The notes under the pieces are model-generated. The model saw only the letters and a list, made by a program, of their open reading frames with translations. It was not told the origin of the DNA and made no database searches. Of a DNA stretch of 64,000 bases, positions 1 through 10,443 are shown one piece after another. Where the stretch lies: assembly GCF_000429145.1 (NCBI RefSeq), contig NZ_AUBH01000001.1, positions 372,001 through 436,000 of the forward strand, read 5' to 3'. The translations under genes were made by a program, and so were the position numbers. The DNA comes from Aestuariibacter salexigens DSM 15300 (lineage in GTDB: Bacteria; Pseudomonadota; Gammaproteobacteria; Enterobacterales; Alteromonadaceae). Each line of letters starts with the position of its first letter. The first letter of the stretch is position 1.

Positions 1-636
1 ATCATCAATACGGATTCGCTGAGGTGCATTCAGCAGTACCTGAGTCAGACTGGCTAATTCGACATTATCCAGCGTTGCTGAAAACATCATAGTTTGCCGC
101 TTGCGGTGGTCGGCAAGCTTGTTGATAGTCTGTAACTCTTTTTTGAAACCCAAATCCAGCATCCTGTCGGCTTCATCCAGTACCAGTAATTCTAGGCCGT
201 TCAAAAACAGTGAACGATGCTCTAGATGGTCGGCAATACGCCCGGCAGTAGCAACGACTATCTGTGGGTTGCGTTTCAGCGCTTTGACCTGATCATTAAA
301 ATTTTCACCACCGACGACCAGAGCACAGGATAAGGACTTCGCTGCACATAACCATTTCGCTTCCCGATAAACCTGCTTGGCAAGCTCTCTGGTCGGAGCA
401 AGGATAAGCACTCTGGCATCCTGACGAGAGAGAGGACGTTGGGTTAGCAGTCGATGAACTGCAGGGATCAAATAGGCGAGCGTTTTGCCTGAGCCGGTTT
501 TGGACGATGCCAGCAGATCTTTGCCCATCAATGCATAGGGAATTGCTTGTGCCTGAATGTCGGTAAGCTCATCAAACTGGTGAGTATGCAACACTTTTTT
601 GAGGCGATGGTCGATGGGCAGCTCTGCAAATTTCAC
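1..636 (-). CDS. DEAD-box ATP-dependent RNA helicase, N-terminal part (cut by window edge)
   Basis: The 212 codons visible cover the first RecA-like domain of a DEAD-box RNA helicase, an enzyme that unwinds short RNA duplexes with ATP during ribosome assembly or RNA decay. The sequence shows a Q-motif region (near LTDIQAQAIP), motif I (SSKTGSGKT), motif Ia (APTRELAKQ), motif Ib (TAGR), motif II (LDEAD) and motif III (SAT). The start is GTG at 636, giving KFAELPIDHRL, typical of the family. The C-terminal helicase domain lies outside the window, so the subfamily (SrmB, RhlE or DeaD-like) cannot be fixed. The reading frame is open to base 1. Confidence 0.9.
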   Translation of the reverse strand, partial: MKFAELPIDHRLKKVLHTHQFDELTDIQAQAIPYALMGKDLLASSKTGSGKTLAYLIPAVHRLLTQRPLSRQDARVLILAPTRELAKQVYREAKWLCAAKSLSCALVVGGENFNDQVKALKRNPQIVVATAGRIADHLEHRSLFLNGLELLVLDEADRMLDLGFKKELQTINKLADHRKRQTMMFSATLDNVELASLTQVLLNAPQRIRIDD

Positions 637-716
637 GGTGAATCCAGAATGTAAGGATGTTATTTCAATAGAGCGAATTATGCCTGAGTTCGAAGGTTTT
701 TGCTGCCAACTTAACC

Positions 717-745
717 AAAAAAGCCGGAGCAGATTGCCCCGGCTT
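717..745 (-). terminator. Intrinsic terminator of the CoA-transferase operon
   Basis: Read on the minus strand, a 10-base stem (AGCCGGGGCA with TGCTCCGGCT, one G-T pair) with a 3-base loop is followed by a run of T. It lies about 25 bases past the stop of the scoB-like gene. Confidence 0.8.
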
Positions 746-769
746 AATCATTTTAATTAGCGGAATCGT

Positions 770-1426
770 TTAGAACAGCATCTCTGGAACGTGTTCAGGA
801 ACAATTAATTTACCTGCGGTTTTCTTTTTGATTTCCTCAATAGACACGCCGGGCGCATGCTCTGCAAGGTAAAATGCACCGTCGCGGATCTCCAGTACTG
901 CCAAATCTGTAATGATCCGGGTAATACAGTTAACGCCAGTTAACGGTAAGGTGCATTCAGGTAATAGTTTGGAATTACCGTATTTGTCCGCATGGGTCAT
1001 GGTCACGATGATATTTTTTGCGCCTGCGACTAAGTCCATGGCACCACCCATACCTTTCACCAGCTTGCCCGGTATCATCCAGGATGCGATGTTGCCGTGC
1101 TGATCAACCTCAAAAGCACCGAGTACGGTGATATCAACGTGACCACCGCGGATCATGGCAAAGCTCTCTGCTGAGCTGAAAATAGACGAACCTGTAATTG
1201 CCGTCACCGTTTCCTTGCCGGCATTGATCATGTCAGCATCAACCTGAGCTTCAGTGGGGTAGGGACCCATACCTAACAAACCATTCTCAGACTGCAACAT
1301 AACGGAAATACCATCTGGTACATAGTTAGCGGCCAGGGTAGGAATACCAATGCCAAGATTGACGTAATCACCGTCTTTGAATTCACGTGCTACGCGTTGT
1401 GCAATTTGTTCTCTTGTCAATGCCAT
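770..1426 (-). CDS. scoB: 3-oxoacid CoA-transferase, subunit B
   Basis: This 218-residue protein is the beta subunit of a two-subunit 3-oxoacid (succinyl-CoA:acetoacetate type) CoA-transferase, which moves CoA between acyl carboxylates in ketone-body or short-chain acid catabolism. The SENG motif near residue 46 (LQSENGLLGMG) holds the catalytic glutamate that forms the CoA thioester in this family. The length equals the usual B subunit. A strong ribosome-binding site (GGAGG, 7 bases before ATG) precedes the start. The gene follows subunit A with a 2-base gap, so the two are surely co-transcribed, and a terminator follows. An AtoA-like specificity is possible; substrate cannot be read from the sequence. 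Confidence 0.93.
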   Translation of the reverse strand: MALTREQIAQRVAREFKDGDYVNLGIGIPTLAANYVPDGISVMLQSENGLLGMGPYPTEAQVDADMINAGKETVTAITGSSIFSSAESFAMIRGGHVDITVLGAFEVDQHGNIASWMIPGKLVKGMGGAMDLVAGAKNIIVTMTHADKYGNSKLLPECTLPLTGVNCITRIITDLAVLEIRDGAFYLAEHAPGVSIEEIKKKTAGKLIVPEHVPEMLF

Positions 1427-1428
1427 GA

Positions 1429-2133
1429 TTACGCCTCCTCACGAACGTGCAGTCGTTCGATACGTTTTTCAAACGTGCCGCGAATAACGCGGTTTACATA
1501 AATGCCTGGAGTATGAATTTGGCTCGGATCAAGCTCACCGGGTTCGACAATCTCTTCCACTTCAACCACAGTTATTTTCCCGGCCGTAGCAGCCATCGGG
1601 TTAAAGTTCTGTGCTGTATGACGGTATACACAGTTGCCATAACGGTCTGCTTTCCAGGCCTTAACAATCGCGAAGTCACCAGTAATGGCTTCTTCCAGAA
1701 TGTAAGGACGGCCGTTAAATTCACGTACTTCCTTGCCATCGCCGACCGGTGTGCCATAGCCCGTCGCGGTAAAGAAAGCCGGAATGCCAGCGCCCCCTGC
1801 GCGCATTTTCTCAGCCAGAGTGCCCTGCGGCGTCAGTTCGACCTCCAGCTCACCATTTAGCAACTGTTTTTCGAACAGAGCGTTCTCTCCGACGTAAGAA
1901 GACACCATCTTTTTTATTTGTTTGTCTTCGAGAAGGACGCCCAGTCCAAATCCGTCAACGCCACAGTTGTTAGACACAACCGTCAGCTGCCTGGTGCCCA
2001 TGCGCTTGATTTGCGCAATCAATCCTTCCGGGATACCGCATAGACCAAAGCCGCCAGCAATCACGGTCATACCGTCTTGCAGTCCAGCCATCGCCTCTTC
2101 ATATGATGTCACGACTTTGTCGAAACCTGACAT
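1429..2133 (-). CDS. scoA: 3-oxoacid CoA-transferase, subunit A
   Basis: This 234-residue protein is the alpha subunit that pairs with the downstream B subunit to form the CoA-transferase. The N-terminal glycine-rich stretch ([12 protein letters not shown], about residues 27-38) is the CoA-transferase family I signature. The ATG is preceded by GGAG at 6 bases. The gene is transcribed away from a LysR-type regulator 108 bases upstream, which probably controls it. The AT-rich divergent spacer (2134-2241) would hold both promoters and the regulator's operator, although I cannot define the boxes. Confidence 0.93.
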   Translation of the reverse strand: MSGFDKVVTSYEEAMAGLQDGMTVIAGGFGLCGIPEGLIAQIKRMGTRQLTVVSNNCGVDGFGLGVLLEDKQIKKMVSSYVGENALFEKQLLNGELEVELTPQGTLAEKMRAGGAGIPAFFTATGYGTPVGDGKEVREFNGRPYILEEAITGDFAIVKAWKADRYGNCVYRHTAQNFNPMAATAGKITVVEVEEIVEPGELDPSQIHTPGIYVNRVIRGTFEKRIERLHVREEA

Positions 2134-2241
2134 AGTGAGCTCCGAGATGAGTTAACAAAAAATGTGCGTCAAGTATCAGTGGTTGTTGTTTATTTGTAAA
2201 ATTAATTTTATTTTATAATTAATAAATAAATTGGAATAAAA

Positions 2242-3126
2242 GTGATTTCAAATAAAAGTCTTTTGGCTTTCGTTAATGTGGCGCAATCCGCGACATTCGC
2301 TGAGGCCGCGGAAAAAATGCACCTGTCTCAGCCGGCCCTGTCTACAGCCATTAAAAAGCTTGAGCAACAGCTTGGCGGCCAGCTGTTTTCAAGAACAACA
2401 CGAAAAGTGAGTCTAAGCCCGGAAGGACAGGCTTTTCTCCCTATCGCTACCCGTTTGCTACGTGACTGGGAAGATGCGATGGCAGACATGCACAACTTGT
2501 TTGCGATGCAACAGGGAAAGTTGTCCGTTGCTGCCATGCCGTCGTTTTCATCCGCAGGCTTGCCCATTCTGTTGAATCAGTTTCATCAGCAATGGCCGAA
2601 TATAAAACTGCAGGTGCACGATGTGGTGATGGAAACAGTGTTTCAGTTCGTCGCCAGTGGCAGGGCGGAGCTAGGTTTTACCTTTGAGCATGAACATATG
2701 GAAGGGTTTGACTTCCATGTCATCAATGAAGATGAATTTATTGCTGTGGTGCCGCCTGACCATTCGCTTGCGTCAAAGGCCAGGGTAACTTGGCAACAAT
2801 TGTCTGCGTACCCTTTTGTTCTAATGAATCGAGAGTCAACGGTAAGAAAATGGGTTGAACGATTTATTGCCGAGAAAAATTTGCAGTTGAATACTGTTGC
2901 TGAAGCAGGGCAACTGAATACCTTGGGTAAATTTGTTCGCCATGGATTGGGCATTTCGGTCGTGCCGGGCTTATGCCAGACCCAAATGAATGAAATGGGC
3001 CTGCGTTGTATCAGCATCGAAGGAAAAAATTTACGTAAATCATTGGGTATGATTAAAACCAGCCGAAACACGCTATCGGTGCCCGCCAGTGCGCTGTGGA
3101 AGTTAGCTACAGAGCGCCAAAGCTAG
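2242..3126 (+). CDS. LysR-family transcriptional regulator
   Basis: A 294-residue LysR-type regulator with an N-terminal winged helix-turn-helix (residues 1-60; FAEAAEKMHLSQPALSTAIK) and a C-terminal effector-binding domain with the two-lobed substrate-binding fold. It starts at GTG. It is divergent from scoAB, the classical layout for a LysR regulator and its target, so it probably controls CoA-transferase expression in response to a short-chain acid or ketone body. The ligand is unknown. It ends 7 bases before the stop of the converging hypothetical gene. Confidence 0.92.
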   Translation: MISNKSLLAFVNVAQSATFAEAAEKMHLSQPALSTAIKKLEQQLGGQLFSRTTRKVSLSPEGQAFLPIATRLLRDWEDAMADMHNLFAMQQGKLSVAAMPSFSSAGLPILLNQFHQQWPNIKLQVHDVVMETVFQFVASGRAELGFTFEHEHMEGFDFHVINEDEFIAVVPPDHSLASKARVTWQQLSAYPFVLMNRESTVRKWVERFIAEKNLQLNTVAEAGQLNTLGKFVRHGLGISVVPGLCQTQMNEMGLRCISIEGKNLRKSLGMIKTSRNTLSVPASALWKLATERQS

Positions 3127-3133
3127 TGCGGTG

Positions 3134-3901
3134 TTACCACTTTTTCTTGGGCGCGAACAGTTCGTCCAGTTCGTCACGCTCTTCAGCCTGCTTTTTAGCT
3201 CTATCCTGAGCGTTGACGTTACGCAGATTGTCCTGAATGGTCTGTAACTGCTCCTGGAGCTGTTGCTTGCGTTGCATCACATAGTCGTCAGGCTGCGTTT
3301 GTGCATCCAGCGCCGCGATGGCCTTTTCAAAATACTGTCGAGCAGAGCCTAGCATGTTGGTATTCATTGCAGCCGCACCGCGTTTGACCAGCGTCTCCAC
3401 GTTAACGCGCAGCTGCAATTTTTCCAACGTCTTATCTTCACGCATAAACGTCTGCGTATCGACTTTGCCTTTGGTATGTTCTGAGCGAAGTAACACGCGT
3501 AGTTTTTTTATCGCCTGAATGTACTGGATGATCATCTTGTCATTATCAGGCAGTACAAAGCTGTCTTGCGAGTTAGTAGGTTCGTCCAGACTGATCGATT
3601 TCAATCTGTCATCAGCATCCTTAATGCGCTGTTTGATATCGGCCTGAGAGGGATTGAGTTCGTACATAACGCGTAGTGCGTTATTTACCCGGGTCTGCAG
3701 GATCGATATCACCTTTTGGGAAATAGGCATCTGGCCAGCAGCCATCAAGACGTTTTCAGTTTCGTCTACGATTGAGCGCTGTTTGGCGATTTCCGTTCGC
3801 TTTTCTGCCTCAACCTTTTCCTTATGTTGCTGCATGGCATTGATGATGATCGCGGCAACAATGAGTGTCACGATAAGAATTATGATTATTGTAAACATCA
3901 T
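3134..3901 (-). CDS. Hypothetical membrane-anchored coiled-coil protein
   Basis: I do not recognise a named family. The protein opens with a single hydrophobic segment (MMFTIIIILIVTLIVAAIII) followed by a charged, mostly helical region rich in Gln, Glu, Lys and Arg, and it ends in a lysine-rich tail (APKKKW). This suggests a single-pass inner-membrane protein with a cytoplasmic helical domain. A short region (about AAAMNTNMLGSARQYFEKAI) looks like a tetratricopeptide-type helix pair. The start at 3901 is chosen because AGGA lies about 12 bases upstream; the frame is open 15 codons further (to 3946), but those residues are polar and precede the membrane segment. Confidence 0.7.
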   Translation of the reverse strand: MMFTIIIILIVTLIVAAIIINAMQQHKEKVEAEKRTEIAKQRSIVDETENVLMAAGQMPISQKVISILQTRVNNALRVMYELNPSQADIKQRIKDADDRLKSISLDEPTNSQDSFVLPDNDKMIIQYIQAIKKLRVLLRSEHTKGKVDTQTFMREDKTLEKLQLRVNVETLVKRGAAAMNTNMLGSARQYFEKAIAALDAQTQPDDYVMQRKQQLQEQLQTIQDNLRNVNAQDRAKKQAEERDELDELFAPKKKW

Positions 3902-3991
3902 CTCGGTGTTGGTTCCTGTAACGACAATCTGGCGTTGCGTGCGCACTACGACATGTTATTTATAGAATAACGGCACGTATAGACCTGAATA

Positions 3992-4723
3992 TTAGGGCAA
4001 ATTCAATTTAAATACACTACCACCTAACGACCCACCGTTCGATAATTCAATTTTTCCGCGTATACCATTTCGGCTATGGGTATTAGCTATCAGTCGGGCG
4101 AAGAACAAACCAAGCCCCGTGCGGCCTTGTCTTATTTGGACATCCTGCATATGTATATCCTGTGCCTCAAGCATGCCTTCGGGATATCCGGGACCATCAT
4201 CTTCTATTGTGATATGTAAACCATCAGAACAAGACGAGGCACTTAAGCGAATGGCACTTTTTCCGTAACGCATGGCGTTTATCAAGACATCGTTAAGTAA
4301 CATATACACCAGGTCGAAATCGAGATACCAGCAGAGATCCGGTTCAACGTTGACATCAATTTCAATATCTTTTTGCTGCGCATAGCGATGATTGCTGGCA
4401 ACCAGTTCATCCATTAGATCATCTAAAAAGCACTCATCGATGTTGACGGGCAGCGCGTCGAGCTCAGAGCGAAACAGTGACAGCAATTGCACAAGACCGG
4501 TATTTAATCGACTGGATTCATAATGCACATCAGCCAGTCGACGTTGAACGTTATTATCCCCATGGGGAAGGTTGTCACTCAGGTTTTCGATGGACTGCAT
4601 CATCAGACACAGTGAATTTTTCATATCGTGAACCGCTGCCGCCAGCACGGTTGCGAAATCAATCTGCGGTTTGTTATCGGCCATATTGCCCGCTGCCCCG
4701 GCTGCGTAGAGTTGTGCACTCAT
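3992..4723 (-). CDS. Soluble sensor histidine kinase (DHp and HATPase only)
   Basis: A 243-residue histidine kinase core without membrane segment or recognisable sensor domain. The phosphoacceptor region is AAAVHDMKNSL, the N-box is NDVLINAMRYG, the G1 box is DDGPGYP and the G2 box is TGLGLFF, so it should bind ATP and autophosphorylate. No response regulator is adjacent in the same operon; the REC-GGDEF protein 1.1 kb away is one possible partner, but this is only a guess. It is transcribed divergently from cysB. Translation could also begin at the internal Met 14. Confidence 0.82.
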   Translation of the reverse strand: MSAQLYAAGAAGNMADNKPQIDFATVLAAAVHDMKNSLCLMMQSIENLSDNLPHGDNNVQRRLADVHYESSRLNTGLVQLLSLFRSELDALPVNIDECFLDDLMDELVASNHRYAQQKDIEIDVNVEPDLCWYLDFDLVYMLLNDVLINAMRYGKSAIRLSASSCSDGLHITIEDDGPGYPEGMLEAQDIHMQDVQIRQGRTGLGLFFARLIANTHSRNGIRGKIELSNGGSLGGSVFKLNLP

Positions 4724-4852
4724 AAAGATTTACTAGTCAATTTAATACCTTGAAGCTGGCTTGTAAATAACCGTGTAAACGGGACAAAACGCACTTTTTA
4801 TGAAAATTTAATGGAATTAATAGCGCCATAGGTTTATAACTTTCGAATATAA

Positions 4853-5854
<1,002 letters not shown>

Positions 5855-5874
5855 CGTATTTCGTCTGGAGATTT

Positions 5875-6801
5875 ATGCCTCTTTACAGTGATAACGTTGA
5901 ATTCGATAGATTAATCGAAAGCCGTTGTGCTGAAGCTGACATTCTTGTCGTGGAAGATTCGCCTATTATGGCGGCAATGTACGAGAACATGCTGGCTTCG
6001 TACGGTAAATGCCGTGTCGCTCCAGATGCAAAAACTGCAATCAAACATATCAAAGATAAAACGCCCGATCTGGTCGTGCTCGATCACCATTTACCAGACT
6101 CCACTGGCATCTCAGTATGCAAAACGATCCGCAAACACCATGCCAAGGCCAAGTTACCTGTGTTAATTGTTACAGGCAGTGATGACAAAGATGTGGAGAG
6201 GAAATTCTGGGAAGCCGGATGTTCCGATTTTGTACACAAACCTGTTGAGGCAATCACCCTTCAGCAGCGCGTTGGCTCTCATTTACAGCTCAAGTTCGCG
6301 TTCGAGCTGCTGCGTGAAGTGTCAAATAAGGATGCATTAACGGGGCTTCCAAACAGACGCAGTCTGGAATCGATGGTCAGCGATATTGAAAGCTCTCGTA
6401 ATACATTGATTTCTTTGCTGGTTATCGATATCGACTATTTTAAGCAGTACAACGATCATTATGGTCATCAAGCGGGTGACGAATGTTTAGAATCTATAGG
6501 TCAGCTACTCACTGAAAACACTCGTGGCGACTCCGAAACCGCATTCAGGTTTGGTGGGGAAGAATTCCTGATCGTGCTAAGAGGTGAGTCGATAGAAACA
6601 GCAAGGATTGTCGCAGAACGTATCAGAGCCAATGTAGAAAAAGCACAGATGGAGCACGAGAAATCGTCATTTAAGGTGGTAACGGTATCGATAGGTGTGG
6701 CTAGCTCGAACAAAGTGAACAGTTGGGAAAGTCTGGTCGGCGAGGCCGATGAAAATTTGTATAAGTCAAAGCAGCAGGGTAGAAACCGGGTGACAGGTTA
6801 G
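5875..6801 (+). CDS. Response regulator with GGDEF domain (diguanylate cyclase)
   Basis: A 308-residue two-domain protein: a REC receiver (about residues 22-140, phosphoacceptor in VVLDHHLPDS, conserved Lys in VHKPVE) and a C-terminal GGDEF domain (about 150-305) with the active-site sequence FGGEEF. It should make cyclic-di-GMP when phosphorylated. The inhibitory RxxD site normally found nine to six residues before GG is not present here (Gly and Glu at those positions), so product inhibition at that site is unlikely. The cognate kinase is not evident. The gene lies 20 bases after cysB. Confidence 0.92.
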   Translation: MPLYSDNVEFDRLIESRCAEADILVVEDSPIMAAMYENMLASYGKCRVAPDAKTAIKHIKDKTPDLVVLDHHLPDSTGISVCKTIRKHHAKAKLPVLIVTGSDDKDVERKFWEAGCSDFVHKPVEAITLQQRVGSHLQLKFAFELLREVSNKDALTGLPNRRSLESMVSDIESSRNTLISLLVIDIDYFKQYNDHYGHQAGDECLESIGQLLTENTRGDSETAFRFGGEEFLIVLRGESIETARIVAERIRANVEKAQMEHEKSSFKVVTVSIGVASSNKVNSWESLVGEADENLYKSKQQGRNRVTG

Positions 6802-6868
6802 GTTCCCGCCTACGCCTTTTAATTTGTCTTCCCCGCGATTCAACGTCTTCCCCGCGCAGGCGGGGAAC
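6802..6868. repeat. REP-like palindromic element between convergent genes
   Basis: The spacer between the GGDEF gene and sdaA contains GTTCCCGCC at 6802-6810 and its near-inverse GGCGGGGAAC at 6859-6868, with an inner perfect hairpin CCCCGC-GCAG-GCGGGG (6850-6865) and two copies of CTTCCCCGCG. The GC-rich, hyphenated palindromic layout between converging genes resembles a repetitive extragenic palindrome and may double as a transcription or mRNA-stability barrier. Copy number elsewhere in the genome cannot be judged here. Confidence 0.6.
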
Positions 6869-6876
6869 TGCCATAA

Positions 6877-8250
6877 TCAACACTCGATAATATTCACCGC
6901 CAGTCCGCCTCGGGCCGTTTCTTTGTATTTGGTTTTCATGTCGTTGCCGGTGTCCCACATCGTCTTGATCACTTTATCCAGCGACACTTTGTGTTCACCA
7001 CTGCCACGCAAGGCAAGTCTCGACGCGTTGATTGCTTTGATCGCGCCCATCGCGTTGCGCTCGATGCACGGCACCTGAACCAGCCCGCCAACGGGATCGC
7101 ATGTCAGGCCCAGATTGTGCTCCATGCCAATTTCAGCCGCATTTTCAACTGCGGCTGGTGAGCCACCGAGGATTTCAGTTAGTGCGCCTGCTGCCATGGA
7201 GCATGCAACGCCGACTTCACCTTGACAGCCGACTTCGGCACCAGAAATAGACGCGTTCTTTTTGTATAAAATACCAATAGCCGCAGCGGTAAGCAGAAAA
7301 CGACAGGCTGTCTCATCGTCTACCGGGCGCACAAATTTATCAAAGTAACTTAATACTGCTGGAATAATACCTGCCGCCCCGTTGGTCGGTGCGGTGACGA
7401 CTCTTCCACCCGCTGCGTTTTCTTCATTGACTGCCAGCGCGAACATATTTACCCAGTCCATCGCCTGCATGGGATCGGCGGATTTCTCCGTCTGTAAGCG
7501 ACGATAAAGCGCGGGCGCACGACGGGTCACTTTCAATCCGCCAGGCAGTAATCCTTCAGTATTAATGCCATTTTCAATGCACTCGCGCATTACTTGCCAT
7601 ATGTGAGCAAGCTTCTGCTTAATTTGCTGCTTTGGCGCAAACGCTGATTCATTGGCCATCATCAGGCCGCTTATTGTCAGGCCATTTTCTCTGCACAGGG
7701 ATATGAGCTGTCCGGCAGTGCTAAACGGGTAAGGAGTAGGCTCATCCGCTTTGATTAAGGCTGACTGTTTATACTCATCAAACTCTTCTTCTTTGAGGAT
7801 AAAACCGCCGCCGATGGAATAATATGTTTGTGAAAGGAAAATATCATCACCCTGTATTGCATGAAAGGTGAGGGCATTGGCGTGTTTTTTGAGCGTTTTG
7901 CGACGATGAAAAACAATGGCTCCCTCACGCGGGAACGCCACCGTATGGCTACCATTCAAGTGCAGCTTTTGGGTGTGGTGAATATCAGCAAGCAGCGAAT
8001 CGACCTGACTGACATCTACTGTCTCTGGCTCAAGTCCCAGCAGTCCCAGGATCACGGCTTTACCCGTTCCGTGTCCTTTACCGGTTTGTCCAAGCGAGCC
8101 GAACAGTTCTACCTTGACGCGGTCGACAGATTTAAGAAGCTGTTGCTTATCCAGTAAATCACAAAAGTCTTTACCTGCGCGCATCGGGCCTACCGTGTGA
8201 CTACTGGAAGGGCCAATGCCGATGCTAAACATGTCAAAAACACTAATCAT
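6877..8250 (-). CDS. sdaA: L-serine ammonia-lyase (single-chain, iron-sulfur type)
   Basis: A 457-residue L-serine dehydratase that deaminates L-serine to pyruvate and ammonia, using a labile [4Fe-4S] cluster. Family landmarks are the N-terminal [14 protein letters not shown] (beta domain) and the alpha-domain cysteines in [17 protein letters not shown] and GLTCDPVGG, which are the expected cluster ligands. Length matches the SdaA and SdaB enzymes of enteric bacteria (about 455). It appears monocistronic, with 111 bases separating it from the upstream Nudix gene. SdaA versus SdaB cannot be told apart here. Confidence 0.95.
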   Translation of the reverse strand: MISVFDMFSIGIGPSSSHTVGPMRAGKDFCDLLDKQQLLKSVDRVKVELFGSLGQTGKGHGTGKAVILGLLGLEPETVDVSQVDSLLADIHHTQKLHLNGSHTVAFPREGAIVFHRRKTLKKHANALTFHAIQGDDIFLSQTYYSIGGGFILKEEEFDEYKQSALIKADEPTPYPFSTAGQLISLCRENGLTISGLMMANESAFAPKQQIKQKLAHIWQVMRECIENGINTEGLLPGGLKVTRRAPALYRRLQTEKSADPMQAMDWVNMFALAVNEENAAGGRVVTAPTNGAAGIIPAVLSYFDKFVRPVDDETACRFLLTAAAIGILYKKNASISGAEVGCQGEVGVACSMAAGALTEILGGSPAAVENAAEIGMEHNLGLTCDPVGGLVQVPCIERNAMGAIKAINASRLALRGSGEHKVSLDKVIKTMWDTGNDMKTKYKETARGGLAVNIIEC

Positions 8251-8361
8251 TATAAAAGGGTTCGCTTTGCTGTAAACGCGCCTATTGTGGGGGTGAGTGC
8301 GCGATCGCTCAAGTTAATTTAGCTAATCTGAATGATTAGTTAAGTTAATCGAATGTAAAGA

Positions 8362-8943
8362 TTAGTTGATATCTTCATTGAAATGATAGGCAAGGTTACG
8401 AACAAATGATGCCGTCGCCCCCCAAATATGCAGATCATTCCAGGGAATAAAATAGACTGGCCGTTGTTTTCCGTGGCGCGTGAACCACTGAATGTGGTGG
8501 TTATTCATGTCTAATAGATACGCCAGTGGTACCTCAAAGACTTCTTCCACCTCATTGCGATCCAGGGTCAACTCAAATGGCGGTGTGACAATGCCAATAT
8601 ACGGTACTACTTCAAAATAACTAATGGTCCGGAATCGCGGTAGTTGCCCAATGACCTCGATATGTGCATCTGCAAGCCCAATCTCTTCGCGGGTTTCGCG
8701 CAACGCAGTGGCGAGCAGATCTTCATCATCAGGCTCCTGCTTGCCGCCGGGAAAACTGACCTGACCGGCATGATTCTTTAAATGCGAAGACCGACGGGTG
8801 AAAAGCACGGTGAGCTGTTCAAGTCTGTCTACAATAGGGAACAGGACAGCAGCGGGGCGGCCGGGCTTGCTGAGCGGGAAGTCATCTTCCTGCCTTACCA
8901 GTCTTAAATGATGAAAGCGCTGTATGAATAGATTTTTATCCAC
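8362..8943 (-). CDS. CoA pyrophosphatase of the Nudix family (NudL/YeaB-like)
   Basis: A protein of about 193 residues with a Nudix hydrolase box (FPGGKQEP followed by RETREEIGL) and the surrounding SHLKNHAGQVSFPGG segment typical of CoA-diphosphatases, which cleave CoA and acyl-CoA to phosphopantetheine and 3',5'-ADP. The start is uncertain: GTG at 8943 is preferred, with TTG at 8955 an alternative; both overlap the end of pabB, so translation is probably coupled. The pabB-nudL pair is also found in enteric bacteria, which supports the call. Confidence 0.87.
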   Translation of the reverse strand: MDKNLFIQRFHHLRLVRQEDDFPLSKPGRPAAVLFPIVDRLEQLTVLFTRRSSHLKNHAGQVSFPGGKQEPDDEDLLATALRETREEIGLADAHIEVIGQLPRFRTISYFEVVPYIGIVTPPFELTLDRNEVEEVFEVPLAYLLDMNNHHIQWFTRHGKQRPVYFIPWNDLHIWGATASFVRNLAYHFNEDIN

Positions 8944-10339
8944 TGCACTTCTCAAGTACGGGTAGGATTTTGCTGACTTTATCCAGGCTTTCCTGATATT
9001 CGCTGTCAGGAGAAGAATCCATCACTATGCCACCGCCTGCCCAACAGTAAATAGAACCCTGGTAGGTCTGCAGTGTTCTAATACATATTGAGGTATCCAT
9101 GTCTCTTTTTACACCAATGTAACCAATGCTTCCACAATACACATGACGGCGATTAGGCTCCAGTTCCTCGATGATTTCCATTGCACGTACTTTTGGCGCA
9201 CCGGTAATAGAGCCGCCGGGAAATGCACCTCGCAACAGGTCCATCACGGTTGCATCATGCTGTAATTCTCCTTCAACGGTACTCACCAGATGATGCACCG
9301 CCGCGTAGGACTCTATTTCAAATAGTTTGGGCACCTTTACACTGCCCGGCGTGCAGGCTTTGCTGATATCGTTGCGCAGTAGGTCAACGATCATCAGGTT
9401 TTCGGCACGGTCTTTTTCTGACTGCTGCAACTGCTGTTGCAGTAACGCGTCTTGCTCAGGATCGGCGGCGCGGGGTCGTGTACCTTTAATCGGTTTGGTT
9501 TGTACCTGTCCATCGTTGACTGACAGGAAACGTTCGGGGGAAATACTCATGACGCAACTATCGGCAAGGCGGATAAATGCGGAAAAAGGCGATTGGTTAG
9601 CCTCACAAAGTGAGGTATACGCCTGCCATTCATCTCCGTCATATGTCGCATTGAATCGTTGCGCAAAATTAACCTGATAACAATCGCCAGCGGCCAGATA
9701 ATCGAGGATACGGTTAATTTTATTGGTGTAGGTTTGCTTGCTCATATTCGCCTGCCAATCACTGGTTAATTGAAAAAACGTGGGGGGACGTTTTAATTGT
9801 GCAAGCGTCTCTATTGCCTCTGGGGTAGGAGCGGGCAGATGTGGAAGACGGGCAAGATAAAACTCACCGCTTATGTTGTCTTTGATAACCGACCAGCTAT
9901 ACAGACCGACCGCCATGTCCGGGGCATTGATCTCGGTTGTTGCCAGCTCGGGCAAACGTTCAATGTGGCGGCCGAGATCATATGCGAAGTATCCCAGCGC
10001 ACCACATAAAAACGGCAAATCAGTGGGCGCGTCTGGAACGGAGACTGAATCCATAAAGGAAGTAAACCCCTGATCGAGCAACACGAAAGGATCATCGGTG
10101 CTTTGCGTCACGGCGTCAGACAGCGTGTAGTGAATTCGGGTTACCTTGCCTCGTGTTTCATAGGTGATGACCGGATCCGCTACCATGATGTCAAAGCGAC
10201 CATTACTTTTACGACTGTTGCAGGTGTCTAATAACATGGCCCATGGCTTGGCAGCGAAATGCGCGAAAATATCCTGAATGGATGTGTCAGCAGATATGGT
10301 CAGCTTTTGTATGTCAATTGTGGGTGCAGCGTTAATCAT
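8936..10339 (-). CDS. pabB: Aminodeoxychorismate synthase component I
   Basis: This protein of about 467 residues makes 4-amino-4-deoxychorismate from chorismate and ammonia, on the folate (p-aminobenzoate) branch, with the glutaminase PabA encoded elsewhere. The chorismate-binding domain shows PIKGTRPR, MIVDLLRND and FPGGSITGAPKVRAMEII. PIKG carries the lysine that defines PabB-type enzymes, whereas anthranilate synthase has Ala or Thr there. The N-terminal half is the anthranilate-synthase-I N domain. ATG at 10339 is chosen; GTG at 10354 in the same frame is possible and neither has a clear ribosome-binding site. Its 3' end overlaps the Nudix gene. Confidence 0.94.
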   Translation of the reverse strand: MINAAPTIDIQKLTISADTSIQDIFAHFAAKPWAMLLDTCNSRKSNGRFDIMVADPVITYETRGKVTRIHYTLSDAVTQSTDDPFVLLDQGFTSFMDSVSVPDAPTDLPFLCGALGYFAYDLGRHIERLPELATTEINAPDMAVGLYSWSVIKDNISGEFYLARLPHLPAPTPEAIETLAQLKRPPTFFQLTSDWQANMSKQTYTNKINRILDYLAAGDCYQVNFAQRFNATYDGDEWQAYTSLCEANQSPFSAFIRLADSCVMSISPERFLSVNDGQVQTKPIKGTRPRAADPEQDALLQQQLQQSEKDRAENLMIVDLLRNDISKACTPGSVKVPKLFEIESYAAVHHLVSTVEGELQHDATVMDLLRGAFPGGSITGAPKVRAMEIIEELEPNRRHVYCGSIGYIGVKRDMDTSICIRTLQTYQGSIYCWAGGGIVMDSSPDSEYQESLDKVSKILPVLEKCSG

Positions 10340-10443
10340 ATTACGTCTAATCACTGAAAGTCGGACCGGGTTTTATTGGCCGAAAAGCGCAGCGCAGGTT
10401 ATCATACTGGCCTTCTTTGTACACTACACCTGACGGGGATAAG

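Noticed and set aside
1447-1860. 137-codon plus-strand frame within scoA
   Set aside because: It is antisense to a well-supported gene and shows no family features.
8251-8361. GATTAGTT direct repeats upstream of sdaA
   Set aside because: Short, AT-rich and irregularly spaced; no recognisable regulator site.
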